Part shown: positions 22,475-31,994 of the stretch, piece after piece
Position numbering within the stretch: the stretch's first letter is position 1
Layout of the letters: every line of letters begins with the position of its first letter
From: JAGYLJ01 sp034661035
Lineage (GTDB): Bacteria > Patescibacteriota > Minisyncoccia > Phycocordibacterales > UBA12079
Length of the DNA stretch: 46,508 bases
Assembly (NCBI GenBank): GCA_034661035.1
Contig: JAYEKM010000010.1
Span: 1 to 46,508 of the forward strand
Reading direction: 5' to 3'
Program-made: the position numbers and the translations under genes
The notes under the pieces: generated by a model
What the model was told of the DNA's origin: nothing
Database searches by the model: none
The model's input: the letters and a program-made list of their open reading frames with translations, nothing else

Positions 22475-22918
22475 TTAAAACGGAATATCTTCTGGATTTA
22501 TTTCTTCAGTTGGATATTCAATTTGATCATCTTTAACTTCTTGTTTAGGGCTACTACTTTTTGGCTCACTTTGATTAAAGTTATTACCACCATTTCTTTT
22601 AGGACCAAACTGAACCTTTTCAGCGACAATCTCAGTTCTATATTTTTTAATACCGTCTGCTTCCCAACTTCTTGTTTGTAAACGACCTTCCACTAAAATA
22701 CTACTTCCCTTCTTTAAATATTGCGCAATGTTTTCAGCTTGTTTACCAAAAGCGACAATATTGTGATATTCAACGGCTTCTTGTTTATTTCCTTCTTTAT
22801 CTTTCCAGACTCTGTTAGTAGCAACACCTAAATTGACAACCTGAAAACCTGAAGGAATTGCTTTTAATTCAGGGTCTCTTGTTAAATTACCTATGATAGT
22901 GACTTTGTTTAAATACAT
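22475..22918 (-). CDS. ssb: Single-stranded DNA-binding protein
   Basis: 147 aa. The OB fold starts LNKVTIIGNLTRDPELKAIPSG and includes VEYHNIVAFGKQAENIAQYLKKGSSILVEGRLQTRSWE. A disordered Asn/Ser/Pro/Gln tail ends in the acidic tip EDIPF, which recruits partner proteins. It lies between rpsF and rpsR as in many bacteria. An AT-rich inverted-repeat stretch separates it from rpsF. Confidence 0.97.
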   Translation of the reverse strand: MYLNKVTIIGNLTRDPELKAIPSGFQVVNLGVATNRVWKDKEGNKQEAVEYHNIVAFGKQAENIAQYLKKGSSILVEGRLQTRSWEADGIKKYRTEIVAEKVQFGPKRNGGNNFNQSEPKSSSPKQEVKDDQIEYPTEEINPEDIPF

Positions 22919-22933
22919 ATAATTTAGTCTAAA

Positions 22934-23037
22934 TTAAAAAGTCTTTAAAGTCAAAAGTCTTTACTGTTTATAATCAGTGAAAAAATTTACTCTGTAAATT
23001 TTCTACTTTCGACTTTATAGGCTTTATGAACTTTTAA
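22934..23037. repeat. Imperfect inverted-repeat stretch between rpsF and ssb
   Basis: AAAGTC-rich words on the left (22937-22960) are imperfectly complementary to GACTTTATAGGCTTTATGAACTTTT (spanning about 23011-23035) on the right. They enclose a perfect hairpin AAAATTTAC/GTAAATTTT (22982-22990, 22994-23002). It resembles the three-way-junction repeats in design but lacks the CCC/GGG ends. Confidence 0.5.
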
Positions 23038-23046
23038 CTCATTCCT

Positions 23047-23598
23047 TTATTTAATAACTAATTTATCTATAGTGTCATCTAAATCTTTCTTCTCCCTGCC
23101 ATCTGTAGCTTCAGCGGAAGAGGGTTCCTTACCATCTTTCGTTTCAACAGTTTCTGGTTTCTCTACTCTAGTAACCTTAGCTGGTTTAATAGCTTTTTGT
23201 TGTTTTTCTTCAGAGATTTTAGCTAAAATTTTCTTTTGGTCTGAAACTAGAATATCCTTCTCTATTGTTTTTATAAGAAGATATCTTAAAAGATTCTTAT
23301 TCTCATCTAAGTCAACTTTCAAATCAGCTAATTTTTCAGGGTCAGCTTTGAATTTTAACCAAACAAAGTAAGCTTTTTCAAATAGATTTTTCTTACCATC
23401 AACCATTTTTTCCATAGGATAAGCCAGATCTCTCATATTAGGTCCATCTCCAGAGAGAAATTCAAAACCTAATTTTTCCAATGATTTTTTTATATTAGAA
23501 ACTTCTGCAAGAACATCTTTATCAGAAACAATTGGCAAGAAAAGACAACCTGCTTCATAGACGATATTCTTATTTTCCTCCTGTTTTTCTGTTTTCAT
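23047..23598 (-). CDS. rpsF: 30S ribosomal protein S6 (bS6) with a C-terminal extension
   Basis: Small-subunit platform protein. Residues ~12-120 carry the S6 fold (YEAGCLFLPIVSDKDVLAEV, MRDLAYPMEKMVDGKKNLFEKAYFVWLKF, NLLRYLLIKTIEKD). At 183 aa it is about 60-80 residues longer than usual; the tail is Lys/Glu/Ala-rich and includes EPSSAEATDGREKK, a diverged SSAKATED repeat in the same frame as those in rplL. The ATG follows directly the arm ATCTCTAACGGG of the repeat at 23599-23674, so GGG may serve as a minimal Shine-Dalgarno. Confidence 0.95.
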   Translation of the reverse strand: MKTEKQEENKNIVYEAGCLFLPIVSDKDVLAEVSNIKKSLEKLGFEFLSGDGPNMRDLAYPMEKMVDGKKNLFEKAYFVWLKFKADPEKLADLKVDLDENKNLLRYLLIKTIEKDILVSDQKKILAKISEEKQQKAIKPAKVTRVEKPETVETKDGKEPSSAEATDGREKKDLDDTIDKLVIK

Positions 23599-23674
23599 CC
23601 CGTTAGAGATACTTTTAACACAGTATCTAAATTAAGTTTATAATTTTCCCGTAAAAAATAAGATCTCTAACGGG
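23599..23674. repeat. Inverted-repeat element, copy d (abutting rpsF start)
   Basis: Perfect 12-bp arms CCCGTTAGAGAT (23599-23610) and ATCTCTAACGGG (23663-23674). An inner hairpin AGATACT/AGTATCT (23607-23613, 23622-23628) partly overlaps the left arm. The arm sequence differs from the GTTAAAT copies, but both sides changed together. It ends exactly at the rpsF start codon. Confidence 0.75.
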
Positions 23675-23742
23675 ATTCATAAGAATTAGGTTACCACAAA
23701 ATATCCCTTAGAGCAACAGTTTTTTAACTTTATTTACTAAAA

Positions 23743-24525
23743 TCAAAGATTTATAGAGAAAAAAGAATAAGTGTTATTAAGAAGAGTTTCTTCTACATCA
23801 TTTAAGTCTATTTGCTTAATCTTAGCGATTTTCTCAACAATTTCCTTTATATACAAAGGATTATTCCTTTTTCCTCTATAAGGCACGGGAGCAACAAAAG
23901 GGGCATCTGTTTCTGATAGAATTTTCTCTAAAGGCAAGAACTTAACAACCTCATCGTAGTCTTGAGTAAAAGTCAACACTCCACCAAAAGAAAAATAAAA
24001 ATCTAGCTCAAGATACTGCTTAGCAATATCCAGGTCCCCTGAGAAAAAATGAATAACACCTTTTAACTTGCCCCCCACTACAGCTTTCTTCTCCTTAAGA
24101 ATCTCTAAAACTTCCGAATGCGCTTCCCGACAATGAACTACAACTGGCTTCTCATATTTAATAGCAAAATCAATTTGTTGTTTAAATAAATTAATTTGTT
24201 TTTCTTTTTCCTTTTTACCATCTAATCCTAATCTAAAAAATTCTAAACCACATTCCCCGACTGCCACAACCTTAGAGTGTTTAATTAATTCTTCAAACTG
24301 AGCTTCTTCAAAACCTTCCTTAGAATCTTTAGGGTGATGTCCAATAGTAGCAAAAACATTTTCATATTTATCAGCCAAAGCAACCGCTTCAAAAGAAGTT
24401 TTTTTGTCTACACCTATCACCACTACACAAATTTTTTCTTGTTTTAACTTCTCAATCAGCTCTTCCCTGTCTTCATCATAATCATCCATATAGAGATGAG
24501 CGTGCGTATCAAAATACTTATACAT
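23743..24525 (-). CDS. tatD: TatD family metal-dependent DNase
   Basis: 260 aa, TIM-barrel hydrolase with 3'-5' exonuclease/DNase activity in characterised relatives. Motifs: DTHAHLYMDDYDEDRE (metal-binding HxH near the start), TIGHHPKD, AVGECGLEFFR, KPVVVHCREAHSEVL, GVIHFFSGD, and SETDAPFVAPVPYRGKRNNP. It lies 1 nt after metG, a conserved bacterial pairing. Confidence 0.93.
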   Translation of the reverse strand: MYKYFDTHAHLYMDDYDEDREELIEKLKQEKICVVVIGVDKKTSFEAVALADKYENVFATIGHHPKDSKEGFEEAQFEELIKHSKVVAVGECGLEFFRLGLDGKKEKEKQINLFKQQIDFAIKYEKPVVVHCREAHSEVLEILKEKKAVVGGKLKGVIHFFSGDLDIAKQYLELDFYFSFGGVLTFTQDYDEVVKFLPLEKILSETDAPFVAPVPYRGKRNNPLYIKEIVEKIAKIKQIDLNDVEETLLNNTYSFFSINL

Positions 24526-24526
24526 A

Positions 24527-25960
24527 TTATTTTCTTAGAAAAAGAGGTTTCTCTGGGGACTTATTGGTTTTTATTAGTTCTTTAATTTTTTGAGCAGTTT
24601 CTGGTAAGACAAACTCCAACAAGCAAGATATGTCATAAAGTCTCTCTACCAAACCAATTATCATTTTTTTAGCCGCTTCAGGATCTGTTTTTACTAACTT
24701 AAAAGGTTCTTCTTTTTGAATTAATCCATCTGTATGAGAAATATTAGTCCAAACATAGTCCATAAAGTGATTAAGCTCAAAATCATCCATCAACTTTTCT
24801 GTATTTTCTGAAAATTTAAATTCTTTAACAGAGACAGGTTCATCAAGATAATTTTCAGCCATCTTCATTACCCGACTAACCAAATTACCCAAACCATTAG
24901 CTAAATTAGCATTATAAATTTCTTTAAATTTACCTAGAGTCAGATCTGAATCCTCATACATATTAAGATGTCTTGCTACATAATACCTAAGAGCGTCTGT
25001 CCCGTATTCATCGACAATCTCAAGCGGGTTAATGACATTTCCTATACTTTTACTCATTTTTTGACCACCGCTATTAATGAAGCCAAACACATAAATTCGT
25101 TTTGACCGAGGCAAACCAGCTGACATTAACATCGCCTGCCACATAGCTGTTTGTTGACGAAGATTATCCTTTCCACAAACTTGGATAACTGGCCACCATT
25201 TTTCAAAATTAGCTTGATCATTAGGCCAATCTAAAGTAGAGATATAATTAACCAAAGCATCAAACCAAACATACATAATGTGATCTTCATCTCCTGGCAC
25301 AGGCACTCCCCAAGGCATTTTTTCTTTTAAACGAGAAATACTAAAATCCTCAAGACCTCTATCAACAAATTTGCTAATTTCATTCAAACGAAAATTAGGG
25401 ACAACAAATTCTGGATTTTCATTATAAAGTTCTATAAGAGCTTTTTGATATTTAGAAAATCTAAAAAAATAATTTTCCTCCTCGATAATCTCTACTTCCT
25501 TCCCTGGATGTAATGGGCATTCCCCCTCCACCAACTCTGAGTCTGTTTTCTCCAATTCACAACCTACACAATATTTAACTTTATAATTTTTTTTATAAAT
25601 ATCACCATTAACCTCGCACCTTTTCCAAAATTCCTGAGCAGCCTTTTGATGATCTGCGTCCGTAGTTCTAATTATTTTTAAAACTTCTTTATCAAGACCT
25701 ATTTTTTCAATTTGATTTTTAAATTTATCAAAAGCTTTATCAACAAACTCTTGAGGTTCTAAATCTTTTGACTTTGCTGAACCTAATATTTTTTGACCAT
25801 GTTCATCAGTCCCTGTATTTAGTAGAACTTCAAAACCTTGCTTCTTTTTATAACGCGCTAAAATATCAGCTCGAATCATTTCAGCAGCATGTCCAATATG
25901 TAAATCAGCATTTACATAAGGAAGAGTCGTTGTTAAATAGAAACTTTTATTGGTTTTCAT
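24527..25960 (-). CDS. metG: Methionyl-tRNA synthetase
   Basis: About 477 aa from ATG 25960 (MKTNKSFYLTTTLPYVNADLHIGHAAE). The frame is open to 26047 but that would overlap the neighbouring permease gene and add 29 non-homologous residues. HIGH motif (ADLHIGHA), zinc-knuckle cysteines (YCVGCELEKTDSELVEGECPLH), and KMSKS (GGQKMSKSIGNVI) are present. The C-terminal EMAPII-like tRNA-binding domain is missing, as in short MetRS forms. It is probably co-transcribed with the permease-like gene (4-nt gap) and tatD. Confidence 0.97.
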   Translation of the reverse strand: MKTNKSFYLTTTLPYVNADLHIGHAAEMIRADILARYKKKQGFEVLLNTGTDEHGQKILGSAKSKDLEPQEFVDKAFDKFKNQIEKIGLDKEVLKIIRTTDADHQKAAQEFWKRCEVNGDIYKKNYKVKYCVGCELEKTDSELVEGECPLHPGKEVEIIEEENYFFRFSKYQKALIELYNENPEFVVPNFRLNEISKFVDRGLEDFSISRLKEKMPWGVPVPGDEDHIMYVWFDALVNYISTLDWPNDQANFEKWWPVIQVCGKDNLRQQTAMWQAMLMSAGLPRSKRIYVFGFINSGGQKMSKSIGNVINPLEIVDEYGTDALRYYVARHLNMYEDSDLTLGKFKEIYNANLANGLGNLVSRVMKMAENYLDEPVSVKEFKFSENTEKLMDDFELNHFMDYVWTNISHTDGLIQKEEPFKLVKTDPEAAKKMIIGLVERLYDISCLLEFVLPETAQKIKELIKTNKSPEKPLFLRK

Positions 25961-25964
25961 ATAA

Positions 25965-27038
25965 TTACTTACTTCCTGAACCTGAAGAGAGAGGGTTTCT
26001 TTTTTGTTTTTCCATATCATTAGCAAATTCCATAAGAACAGCTGCAATTGGAACAGCGATGATTATTCCTAAGAAACCAGCTAATTTAGCTCCCACCAAC
26101 AAAGCAATAATAACCATTAGAGGAGGAACCCCTACTACTTTCTTTACCACCAGCGGATAAATTAAATGATTTTCAAATTGTTGAATAATTACATAGAGTC
26201 CAACTACCATAAAACCTAGAGAGGTTCCTCCATCCATAAAACCAATCAAAATCGCTGGAATAGCTGCTAGAATTGGACCAAATAATGGGATTAGTTCTGC
26301 TAAAGCGGCCAAAATGGCTAATAATAAAGCATATTTAACACCTAAGATCATTAAACCTAGATAAACCAAGATACCTATAAAGAGAGCTAAAAGAAGTTGA
26401 CCCTGCATCCAACGTCCAATTTTTAACTGAGACCTTTTCCATAAATCAATAACATACTTTTCGTGTTTCAAAGGAGTAACTATCTTTAAGAAATTAGCAA
26501 TCCCATATTCCTGAACAGCAAAATAGAAAGAAAAAACGATAATTAAAATAAAACTTAGTAAGCCGCCAAAGATAGAACTAACTGTCTGCCAAAAACCATT
26601 GAAAGTATGATTAACTGTAGATTTCAAACCACTTAAAATCTCATTAACAGAAAAACCTGAAGTTATATTCTGAACAGTTTGCCCAGATAAAAAGCCACTG
26701 TCATTTATAGATGGCCAAAAATTAACAGCCTCAACATACTGAGGAATTGCTTCAGATAAATTTGAGGTTTCTTCAATAATTAAAGGTAAGAAAGTTACAA
26801 AAATTCCAACAAAAATACCGGCAGCACCTAGATATACTAAAATAACAGCCAACACTCTAGGAATTTTTCTTTTAATAAACCACTTAGCAAGCGGTTCAAC
26901 AGAAGAAGCTATCACAATAGCTGTCAGAATAATAAGAACCAAATCACGAAAGTAGTACAAAAATACTAATAATAGTAAAAATAAGATTGTCCTAATAATC
27001 GTCCCTGAATTAATATTTATTGAGATATCCTTTGCCAT
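25965..27038 (-). CDS. AI-2E family (PerM-type) membrane transporter
   Basis: 357 aa with about eight membrane segments. Features of the AI-2E/PerM superfamily: the tandem N-terminal helices (FLLLLVFLYYFRDLVLIILT), the SSVEPLAKWFIKRKIPRVLAVILVY loop, the central extracytoplasmic region, and the C-terminal ELIPLFGPILAAIPAILIGF and ENHLIYPLVVKKVVGVPPL motifs. Substrate is unknown; some relatives act as Na+/H+ antiporters or exporters. Confidence 0.88.
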   Translation of the reverse strand: MAKDISININSGTIIRTILFLLLLVFLYYFRDLVLIILTAIVIASSVEPLAKWFIKRKIPRVLAVILVYLGAAGIFVGIFVTFLPLIIEETSNLSEAIPQYVEAVNFWPSINDSGFLSGQTVQNITSGFSVNEILSGLKSTVNHTFNGFWQTVSSIFGGLLSFILIIVFSFYFAVQEYGIANFLKIVTPLKHEKYVIDLWKRSQLKIGRWMQGQLLLALFIGILVYLGLMILGVKYALLLAILAALAELIPLFGPILAAIPAILIGFMDGGTSLGFMVVGLYVIIQQFENHLIYPLVVKKVVGVPPLMVIIALLVGAKLAGFLGIIIAVPIAAVLMEFANDMEKQKRNPLSSGSGSK

Positions 27039-27082
27039 ATTTAGATAATATCATTTACTCTTGAGAAAGCAAATTAACAATC

Positions 27083-28351
27083 TTAAAATTTAAGGATCTT
27101 AAGCAAAGATTTTTCATCTTTAATCGGCCCTATCACAGCGAGATTCAGTCCCTTGTCGACAAAGATCTTATTGGCTACTCTCTTTATATCTTTAGAAGTA
27201 ACTGCTTTAATCTTTTTAATTTTCTCTTCTGGGGTTAAAATTTCATTTTTAAGTAGTTCCTGAAAACTGAGATATTGAGCTATAGAATCAGAGGATTCCA
27301 AGCCTAAATACATATTTCCCGTAATATAATCTTTTACTTTTTTTAGTTCATCTTCTCCAACCAACTCTTCTTTTAGTTTTTTTAGTTCAGACAAGAAGAC
27401 TTTCACGACTTCTTCTGTTCTCTTAGTATCCACCCCAGCAGAAAGTGCTAAAAAACCACGGTCAGTTGCTGAGTCATTATCAGCTCTAACATAATAACAA
27501 ACACCCATTTCATTCCTTAGTTTATTAAATAAACGAGAGCTCATTCCTGAACCTAAAATACTGGCTATTAAAGAAGCAACAACAGTATCTTTATGAAATA
27601 AATTAAAAGCCCTAACTCCTAAAAATAAATGGGTCTGGTCAACCTTTTTATTTCTAACAAACACTTGAGGTTTAATTTGTGTTTCCTTTGTTTTAATTTT
27701 CCTAAAACTACCTCTAGAATTAATATTTTCAAATCTATTTTGAATATCTTTTAAGATTTTTTTATCATCAAATTTCCCAGATACAATGATGGTAGTATTC
27801 TTTGCTGTATATCTTTTATCCCTATACTTTATAAAATCTTTTTGTTTGAATTTTTTAATATTATTTTTAGGACCCACCAACAACATCCCTGCTGGTTGAT
27901 TCTTGTAAAGTAATTGTAAAAAATCTTCTTCAACTTGCCTCATAGGCAAATCCAAATACATATTTAACTCCTCTAAGATAACTCCCCTTTCTTTTTCAAT
28001 CTCTCCTTCATCAAAAATAGGGTTTAAATACATATCAGATACAATCTCCAGTAATTTTTCTCCTTGTTTATGATGAGCTTTTGCCCAATAACCTGTATAT
28101 TGATAACCCGTAAAAGCATTGTAGCGAGAACCTAATTTATCTAAATCCAAAGCAATATCTCCTGTATTAGGACGAAGTTTAGTTCCCTTAAAACACATAT
28201 GTTCAAGAAAGTGAGAAATTCCATTGTTCTTCTTATCTTCATAATCAGTCCCAGCCTTAACTAAGACGAGAACTGTTATTGTAGAATTTCCTTGAACCGG
28301 AGCTGTGATTATCCTCAAACCATTTTTCAAAACTTTTTTCTTAAATTTCAT
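27083..28351 (-). CDS. M16 family zinc peptidase
   Basis: 422 aa, insulinase/processing-peptidase-like. The inverted zinc motif HFLEH is at residues 47-51 (NNGISHFLEHMCFKGT), with the downstream glutamate region EKERGVILEELNMYLD. The C-terminal half has the inactive homologous domain with YVRADNDSATDRGFLALSAGV. It is of the short, two-domain PqqL/YmxG-like type. No signal peptide is evident, so it is probably cytoplasmic. It is single, with a repeat element about 40 nt upstream. Confidence 0.93.
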   Translation of the reverse strand: MKFKKKVLKNGLRIITAPVQGNSTITVLVLVKAGTDYEDKKNNGISHFLEHMCFKGTKLRPNTGDIALDLDKLGSRYNAFTGYQYTGYWAKAHHKQGEKLLEIVSDMYLNPIFDEGEIEKERGVILEELNMYLDLPMRQVEEDFLQLLYKNQPAGMLLVGPKNNIKKFKQKDFIKYRDKRYTAKNTTIIVSGKFDDKKILKDIQNRFENINSRGSFRKIKTKETQIKPQVFVRNKKVDQTHLFLGVRAFNLFHKDTVVASLIASILGSGMSSRLFNKLRNEMGVCYYVRADNDSATDRGFLALSAGVDTKRTEEVVKVFLSELKKLKEELVGEDELKKVKDYITGNMYLGLESSDSIAQYLSFQELLKNEILTPEEKIKKIKAVTSKDIKRVANKIFVDKGLNLAVIGPIKDEKSLLKILKF

Positions 28352-28390
28352 AATATTTTTCTTATGAGCAAAGCGAATTAGTAAAATATT

Positions 28391-28465
28391 ACCCCGTAAA
28401 ATTCATTTTGTTATACAAAATGAGATTTTATTTTCTTTTAGAAAATAAAATTATTTCACTGGGGT
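28391..28465. repeat. Three-way-junction repeat, copy e (upstream of the M16 peptidase)
   Basis: The outer arm ACCCCGTAAAAT begins at 28391 and its imperfect partner ATTTCACTGGGGT ends at 28465. Two perfect inner hairpins are TCATTTTGT/ACAAAATGA (28403-28411, 28415-28423) and ATTTTATTTTC/GAAAATAAAAT (28425-28435, 28441-28451). Confidence 0.75.
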
Positions 28466-28579
28466 TATTCTATCAAAACACTCCTTCATATTATTAATTT
28501 TATAGGCATAGTCTAATATAAATCAATTAAAAAAACCAACATTAGATTTATGCAACCTTAACGTTAGTTTTCAAATTTT

Positions 28580-29983
28580 CTATTTTAATTTCTCGCTTAG
28601 ATAATTCTCCAAATCATCAATCTTAATTCTTTCTTGTTCCATAGTGTCTCTATCCCTCACCGTTACAGCCTTATCTTCCAAAGAATCGAAGTCAAAGGTT
28701 ACACAATAGGGTGTCCCAATTTCATCCTGCCGGCGGTATCTCTTTCCAATTGACTGAGTTTCATCATAATGACAAATAAATTTATCTTTCATTTGGTTAA
28801 ATAATTCTTTAGTCGGTCCAGCCAATTCTTCTTTTTTAGACAAAGGTAAGAAAGCCACTTTAACTGGAGCTAACTTTTTAGGGAATTTCATTACCACTCT
28901 AGTTTCTTCTCCGACACTTTCTTCAGTATAAGCAGCTACCAAAGACACTAAAAGGGATCTTTCTACTCCAAAGGTAGGCTCTAGGATATGTGGAATAAAT
29001 CTTTCTCCGGTCTCTTGATCAAAGTATTCTAATTTTTCATTTCCAAATTCTGTATGTTGAGTCAAATCAAAATCGCCACGATGAGCTAATCCGAACAGTT
29101 CTTTAAAACCAAACGGGAAATTATACTCAATATCGATAGTTTTTTTAGAATAGTGTGAGAGTTTTTCTTGAGGATGTTCTAGCCTTCTCAAATCATCTTT
29201 AACAGCACCTAATTCCATAGCAAAGTCTTCCTGTTGTTTTAACCAATCTTCAAAAATCGGTTCCCATTTTTCTTGAGGTCTGATAAAATACTCAATTTCC
29301 ATCTGTTCAAATTCTCTTAATCTAAAGATAAAATTACCAGCCACAATTTCATTTCTAAAAGCCTTCCCTATCTGAGCCACCCCAAAAGGCAATCTTTGAC
29401 GAGTAGCATCTAAAACATTTTTAAACTCAATAAAAATTGCTCCTGCTGTTTCTGGACGTAAAAAAATCTCTCCTTCAACCCCGTTCATTTGAGTCTTAAA
29501 CATCATGTTAAAATCTCTAACATCAGTCCAATTAAATTTACCACAATGAGGACATTTAATTTCAGTTTCTTTAATAACTTTAGTCATCTCTTCATTCTTC
29601 CCTTCTAAATCCTGCCCTGTTGCATCTTCTACTAAATGATCTGCTCTAAATCTTTTTTTACATTCTTTACAATCAACCATCGCATCACCAAAACCCTCAG
29701 CATGACCGGAAGCTTCCCATAATTTTGGATGTAATAAAATAGGACCGTCAATCCCAACCACATCCATCCTATCTTGAACAAACTTCTTCCACCATAATTG
29801 TTTGATATTATTTTTTAACTCAACTCCTAAAGGGCCATAAGTATAAGTCCCACCCATACCACCATATATCTCAGATCCTCTAAAAATTAAACCTCTTCTC
29901 TTGCAAAGTGAAACAATTTTTTCCATCTTGTCCGAACCTGATTTGTCAGGTTTTAGGATATTATCTTGATTTTTTTCTGTCAT
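28580..29983 (-). CDS. glyS: Glycyl-tRNA synthetase (homodimeric type)
   Basis: 467 aa class II synthetase of the eukaryote/Gram-positive alpha2 type (often named glyQS). KIVSLCKRRGLIFRGSEIYGG start, GPLGVELKNNIKQLWW, FNMMFKTQMN, motif 2 AFRNEI (QIGKAFRNEIVAGNFIFRLREFEQMEIEYF), motif 3 (EPTFGVERSLLVSLVAAY), and the C-terminal anticodon-binding domain ending in CVTFDFDSLEDKAVTVRDRD. A CxxC/CxxC pair (CKECKKRF, CPHCGKFNW) suggests a zinc site. Monocistronic. Confidence 0.96.
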   Translation of the reverse strand: MTEKNQDNILKPDKSGSDKMEKIVSLCKRRGLIFRGSEIYGGMGGTYTYGPLGVELKNNIKQLWWKKFVQDRMDVVGIDGPILLHPKLWEASGHAEGFGDAMVDCKECKKRFRADHLVEDATGQDLEGKNEEMTKVIKETEIKCPHCGKFNWTDVRDFNMMFKTQMNGVEGEIFLRPETAGAIFIEFKNVLDATRQRLPFGVAQIGKAFRNEIVAGNFIFRLREFEQMEIEYFIRPQEKWEPIFEDWLKQQEDFAMELGAVKDDLRRLEHPQEKLSHYSKKTIDIEYNFPFGFKELFGLAHRGDFDLTQHTEFGNEKLEYFDQETGERFIPHILEPTFGVERSLLVSLVAAYTEESVGEETRVVMKFPKKLAPVKVAFLPLSKKEELAGPTKELFNQMKDKFICHYDETQSIGKRYRRQDEIGTPYCVTFDFDSLEDKAVTVRDRDTMEQERIKIDDLENYLSEKLK

Positions 29984-30009
29984 AGTATTAAATTAGCTAC
30001 AATAATAAA

Positions 30010-31956
30010 TTATTTAGACACCTCTCCATCTTTAATGTGATAAATAGGATCTGTGCTTATGCGAGTATTTAGATCTCTAACTGAATACTTGATAGGAGTA
30101 TCTGTAAAATCATCTAGTCCTTCTATAGAAATATTTTTTAACAGAACTGGTTCTAGGTGGAGTTGACTTAAACTCGGCAAAAGAACCACCTGAAAGCTTA
30201 CTTCTTTGGAAGAAGAAGATATACCCTTTCCAGCTTCAATTGTCCCTATATCCCAAACCACCTCTCCCCCTACCTGATTAAAGGAAATTTTTTCCGAGTA
30301 AGGACTACTAACTCCCAACCAACGAACATAAGAAGGGAGGAAGGCTCTTACTTTAGCATTTTCAACATTATTCGATGTATTAGTTGCAGTTAAAACAATA
30401 GTATAGGTTGTCTCTTTATCTACCTGAGGAGGAATCGGTCCTGTATTTTTAAAACTACCGACAGAATAAAGAGACCTAGCAGTCAAAAGTAAGTCAGTTT
30501 TAACCTTAACTTTTTTAGAAATCGTTGTGCTTATTTTTTCGACTGTTTCATCTGATAATTTATTGCCCGTGGCTGTTATATCTATATTAATTTCAGGATC
30601 TTTAATTCCCATATTAGATACTACAGCTAAAGAATAAGGAGCGAAACTAAAGCTCAGACTACCAGTTGTCGTTGGACTAAGTAATTCTAACTGAGTGCTA
30701 TTTTCCTTGTCCCATGTAATTGTATTGTCACTTGATTTATAATAACCACGAACAGAAGAAATAGAAGCTTTATCTAAAACAACCCCGTTTAAACTTACAA
30801 CCACCCTTACATCTGACAGTCTTGTAAGTAAATTATTGGACCATAAAATATCTCCTCTAATAGTTTCTCCTGTTTGAGAAAAATATTCAGGACTATAATC
30901 CCCATCAAGAACCAAATCTAAACCAAATAAGGTCTTCTTTAGGAAAATAGATTCTGACGAAGAAACTAAAGCTGCTTTTATTTCATTTTCATCATCTTCA
31001 GATTGAATTCCCCCATAAAAATTAAAGACTCTCTCCTCACCATCTTGGCCTATTAAAATACCTCTAACCTTTAAAGTCATTTCTGAATCTGGTTTAATAT
31101 CTCCAAAGTTCCAAACATTATTTTTATAAACTGGCTCAATATTAGAATCTTTAAATTCAAATCCAAAAGGATAATCAACAGTAAAAAGTAAATCTTCAAT
31201 AACTTCAGTAGAATTTGAAATTATATCAACAGAAAATTCAAACTCTTGCCCTGTCATAACATCATTAGGTAAATTAAGAACAAAGCCAATCGGAGATGAA
31301 TCAATCATCAACTCATATTTCCTATCCTTAAAAAAGATAGCATTAGAATCCTCAGCCCTATATTCAATTGTTACTATTAAATCTTTTTTATCACCTTCGC
31401 TCCCAAACAAAATACCTTTAAAGCTCTTCGTAACACTCCCTCCTGCTGGAACAACACCTAATTCTTTTCTTGTCTGAGTTAATTCTTTAAAATTTTGATC
31501 CGATGATAATGTCCCTTTAGGAAATTCAACAATTAAATCAGCTAAAACTAAATCGACAGAGTTGTTATTTTGAACAGTTATTTGAAAAGATAGTTCTTCA
31601 CCACCACCCACAACAGCAGGTCCAACAATGGATAAGTCAACATTCTCAGTAGAAACTATATTTATACCTCCATAAAATACATAAAAAGCCACCCCAAAAG
31701 ACATCAGGAAAAACATTACAGAAAAGACTAATAAGCCTCTAAAAAACATATTCTTCTTTACTTTTGTTTTTTTCACTACTGGTTTTTTATGTTTTTCTTC
31801 AATAACCTCATCTTCTTCCCAATCTTCATTAACATTAAATTTCTGTGGTTTAAGTTTTGTGTCATACTCATGCTTAAACTCTTTATCTTTCTTATAAAGA
31901 CCTCTTTTTAAACGATCGATTCTTGCTTGTTCTGCTTTTTGGTCTAATTCATCCAT
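30010..31956 (-). CDS. Membrane-anchored protein with repeated DUF11/cohesin-like domains
   Basis: 648 aa. A charged cytoplasmic N-terminus (~70 residues, with KKPVVKKTKVKKNMFFRG) is followed by one membrane helix (LLVFSVMFFLMSFGVAFYVF) and a large extracytoplasmic part. That part has four or more beta-sandwich repeats (SFQITVQNNNSVDLVLADLI; FEFSVDIISNSTEVIEDLLF; TYTIVLTATNTSNNVENAKV), matching the 'conserved repeat' (DUF11) style. Topology is type II. Function unknown, probably envelope architecture. It lies between recO and glyS. Confidence 0.7.
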   Translation of the reverse strand: MDELDQKAEQARIDRLKRGLYKKDKEFKHEYDTKLKPQKFNVNEDWEEDEVIEEKHKKPVVKKTKVKKNMFFRGLLVFSVMFFLMSFGVAFYVFYGGINIVSTENVDLSIVGPAVVGGGEELSFQITVQNNNSVDLVLADLIVEFPKGTLSSDQNFKELTQTRKELGVVPAGGSVTKSFKGILFGSEGDKKDLIVTIEYRAEDSNAIFFKDRKYELMIDSSPIGFVLNLPNDVMTGQEFEFSVDIISNSTEVIEDLLFTVDYPFGFEFKDSNIEPVYKNNVWNFGDIKPDSEMTLKVRGILIGQDGEERVFNFYGGIQSEDDENEIKAALVSSSESIFLKKTLFGLDLVLDGDYSPEYFSQTGETIRGDILWSNNLLTRLSDVRVVVSLNGVVLDKASISSVRGYYKSSDNTITWDKENSTQLELLSPTTTGSLSFSFAPYSLAVVSNMGIKDPEINIDITATGNKLSDETVEKISTTISKKVKVKTDLLLTARSLYSVGSFKNTGPIPPQVDKETTYTIVLTATNTSNNVENAKVRAFLPSYVRWLGVSSPYSEKISFNQVGGEVVWDIGTIEAGKGISSSSKEVSFQVVLLPSLSQLHLEPVLLKNISIEGLDDFTDTPIKYSVRDLNTRISTDPIYHIKDGEVSK

Positions 31957-31994
31957 ATTTTATATTGTACCATTAAGTAAAAATCAAAACAAAA

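Noticed and set aside
28352..28579. T-box or other tRNA-sensing leader before the synthetase genes
   Set aside because: No T-box sequence (GGTGG-type) is seen before glyS, metG or ileS; this gap holds the junction repeat at 28391-28465.
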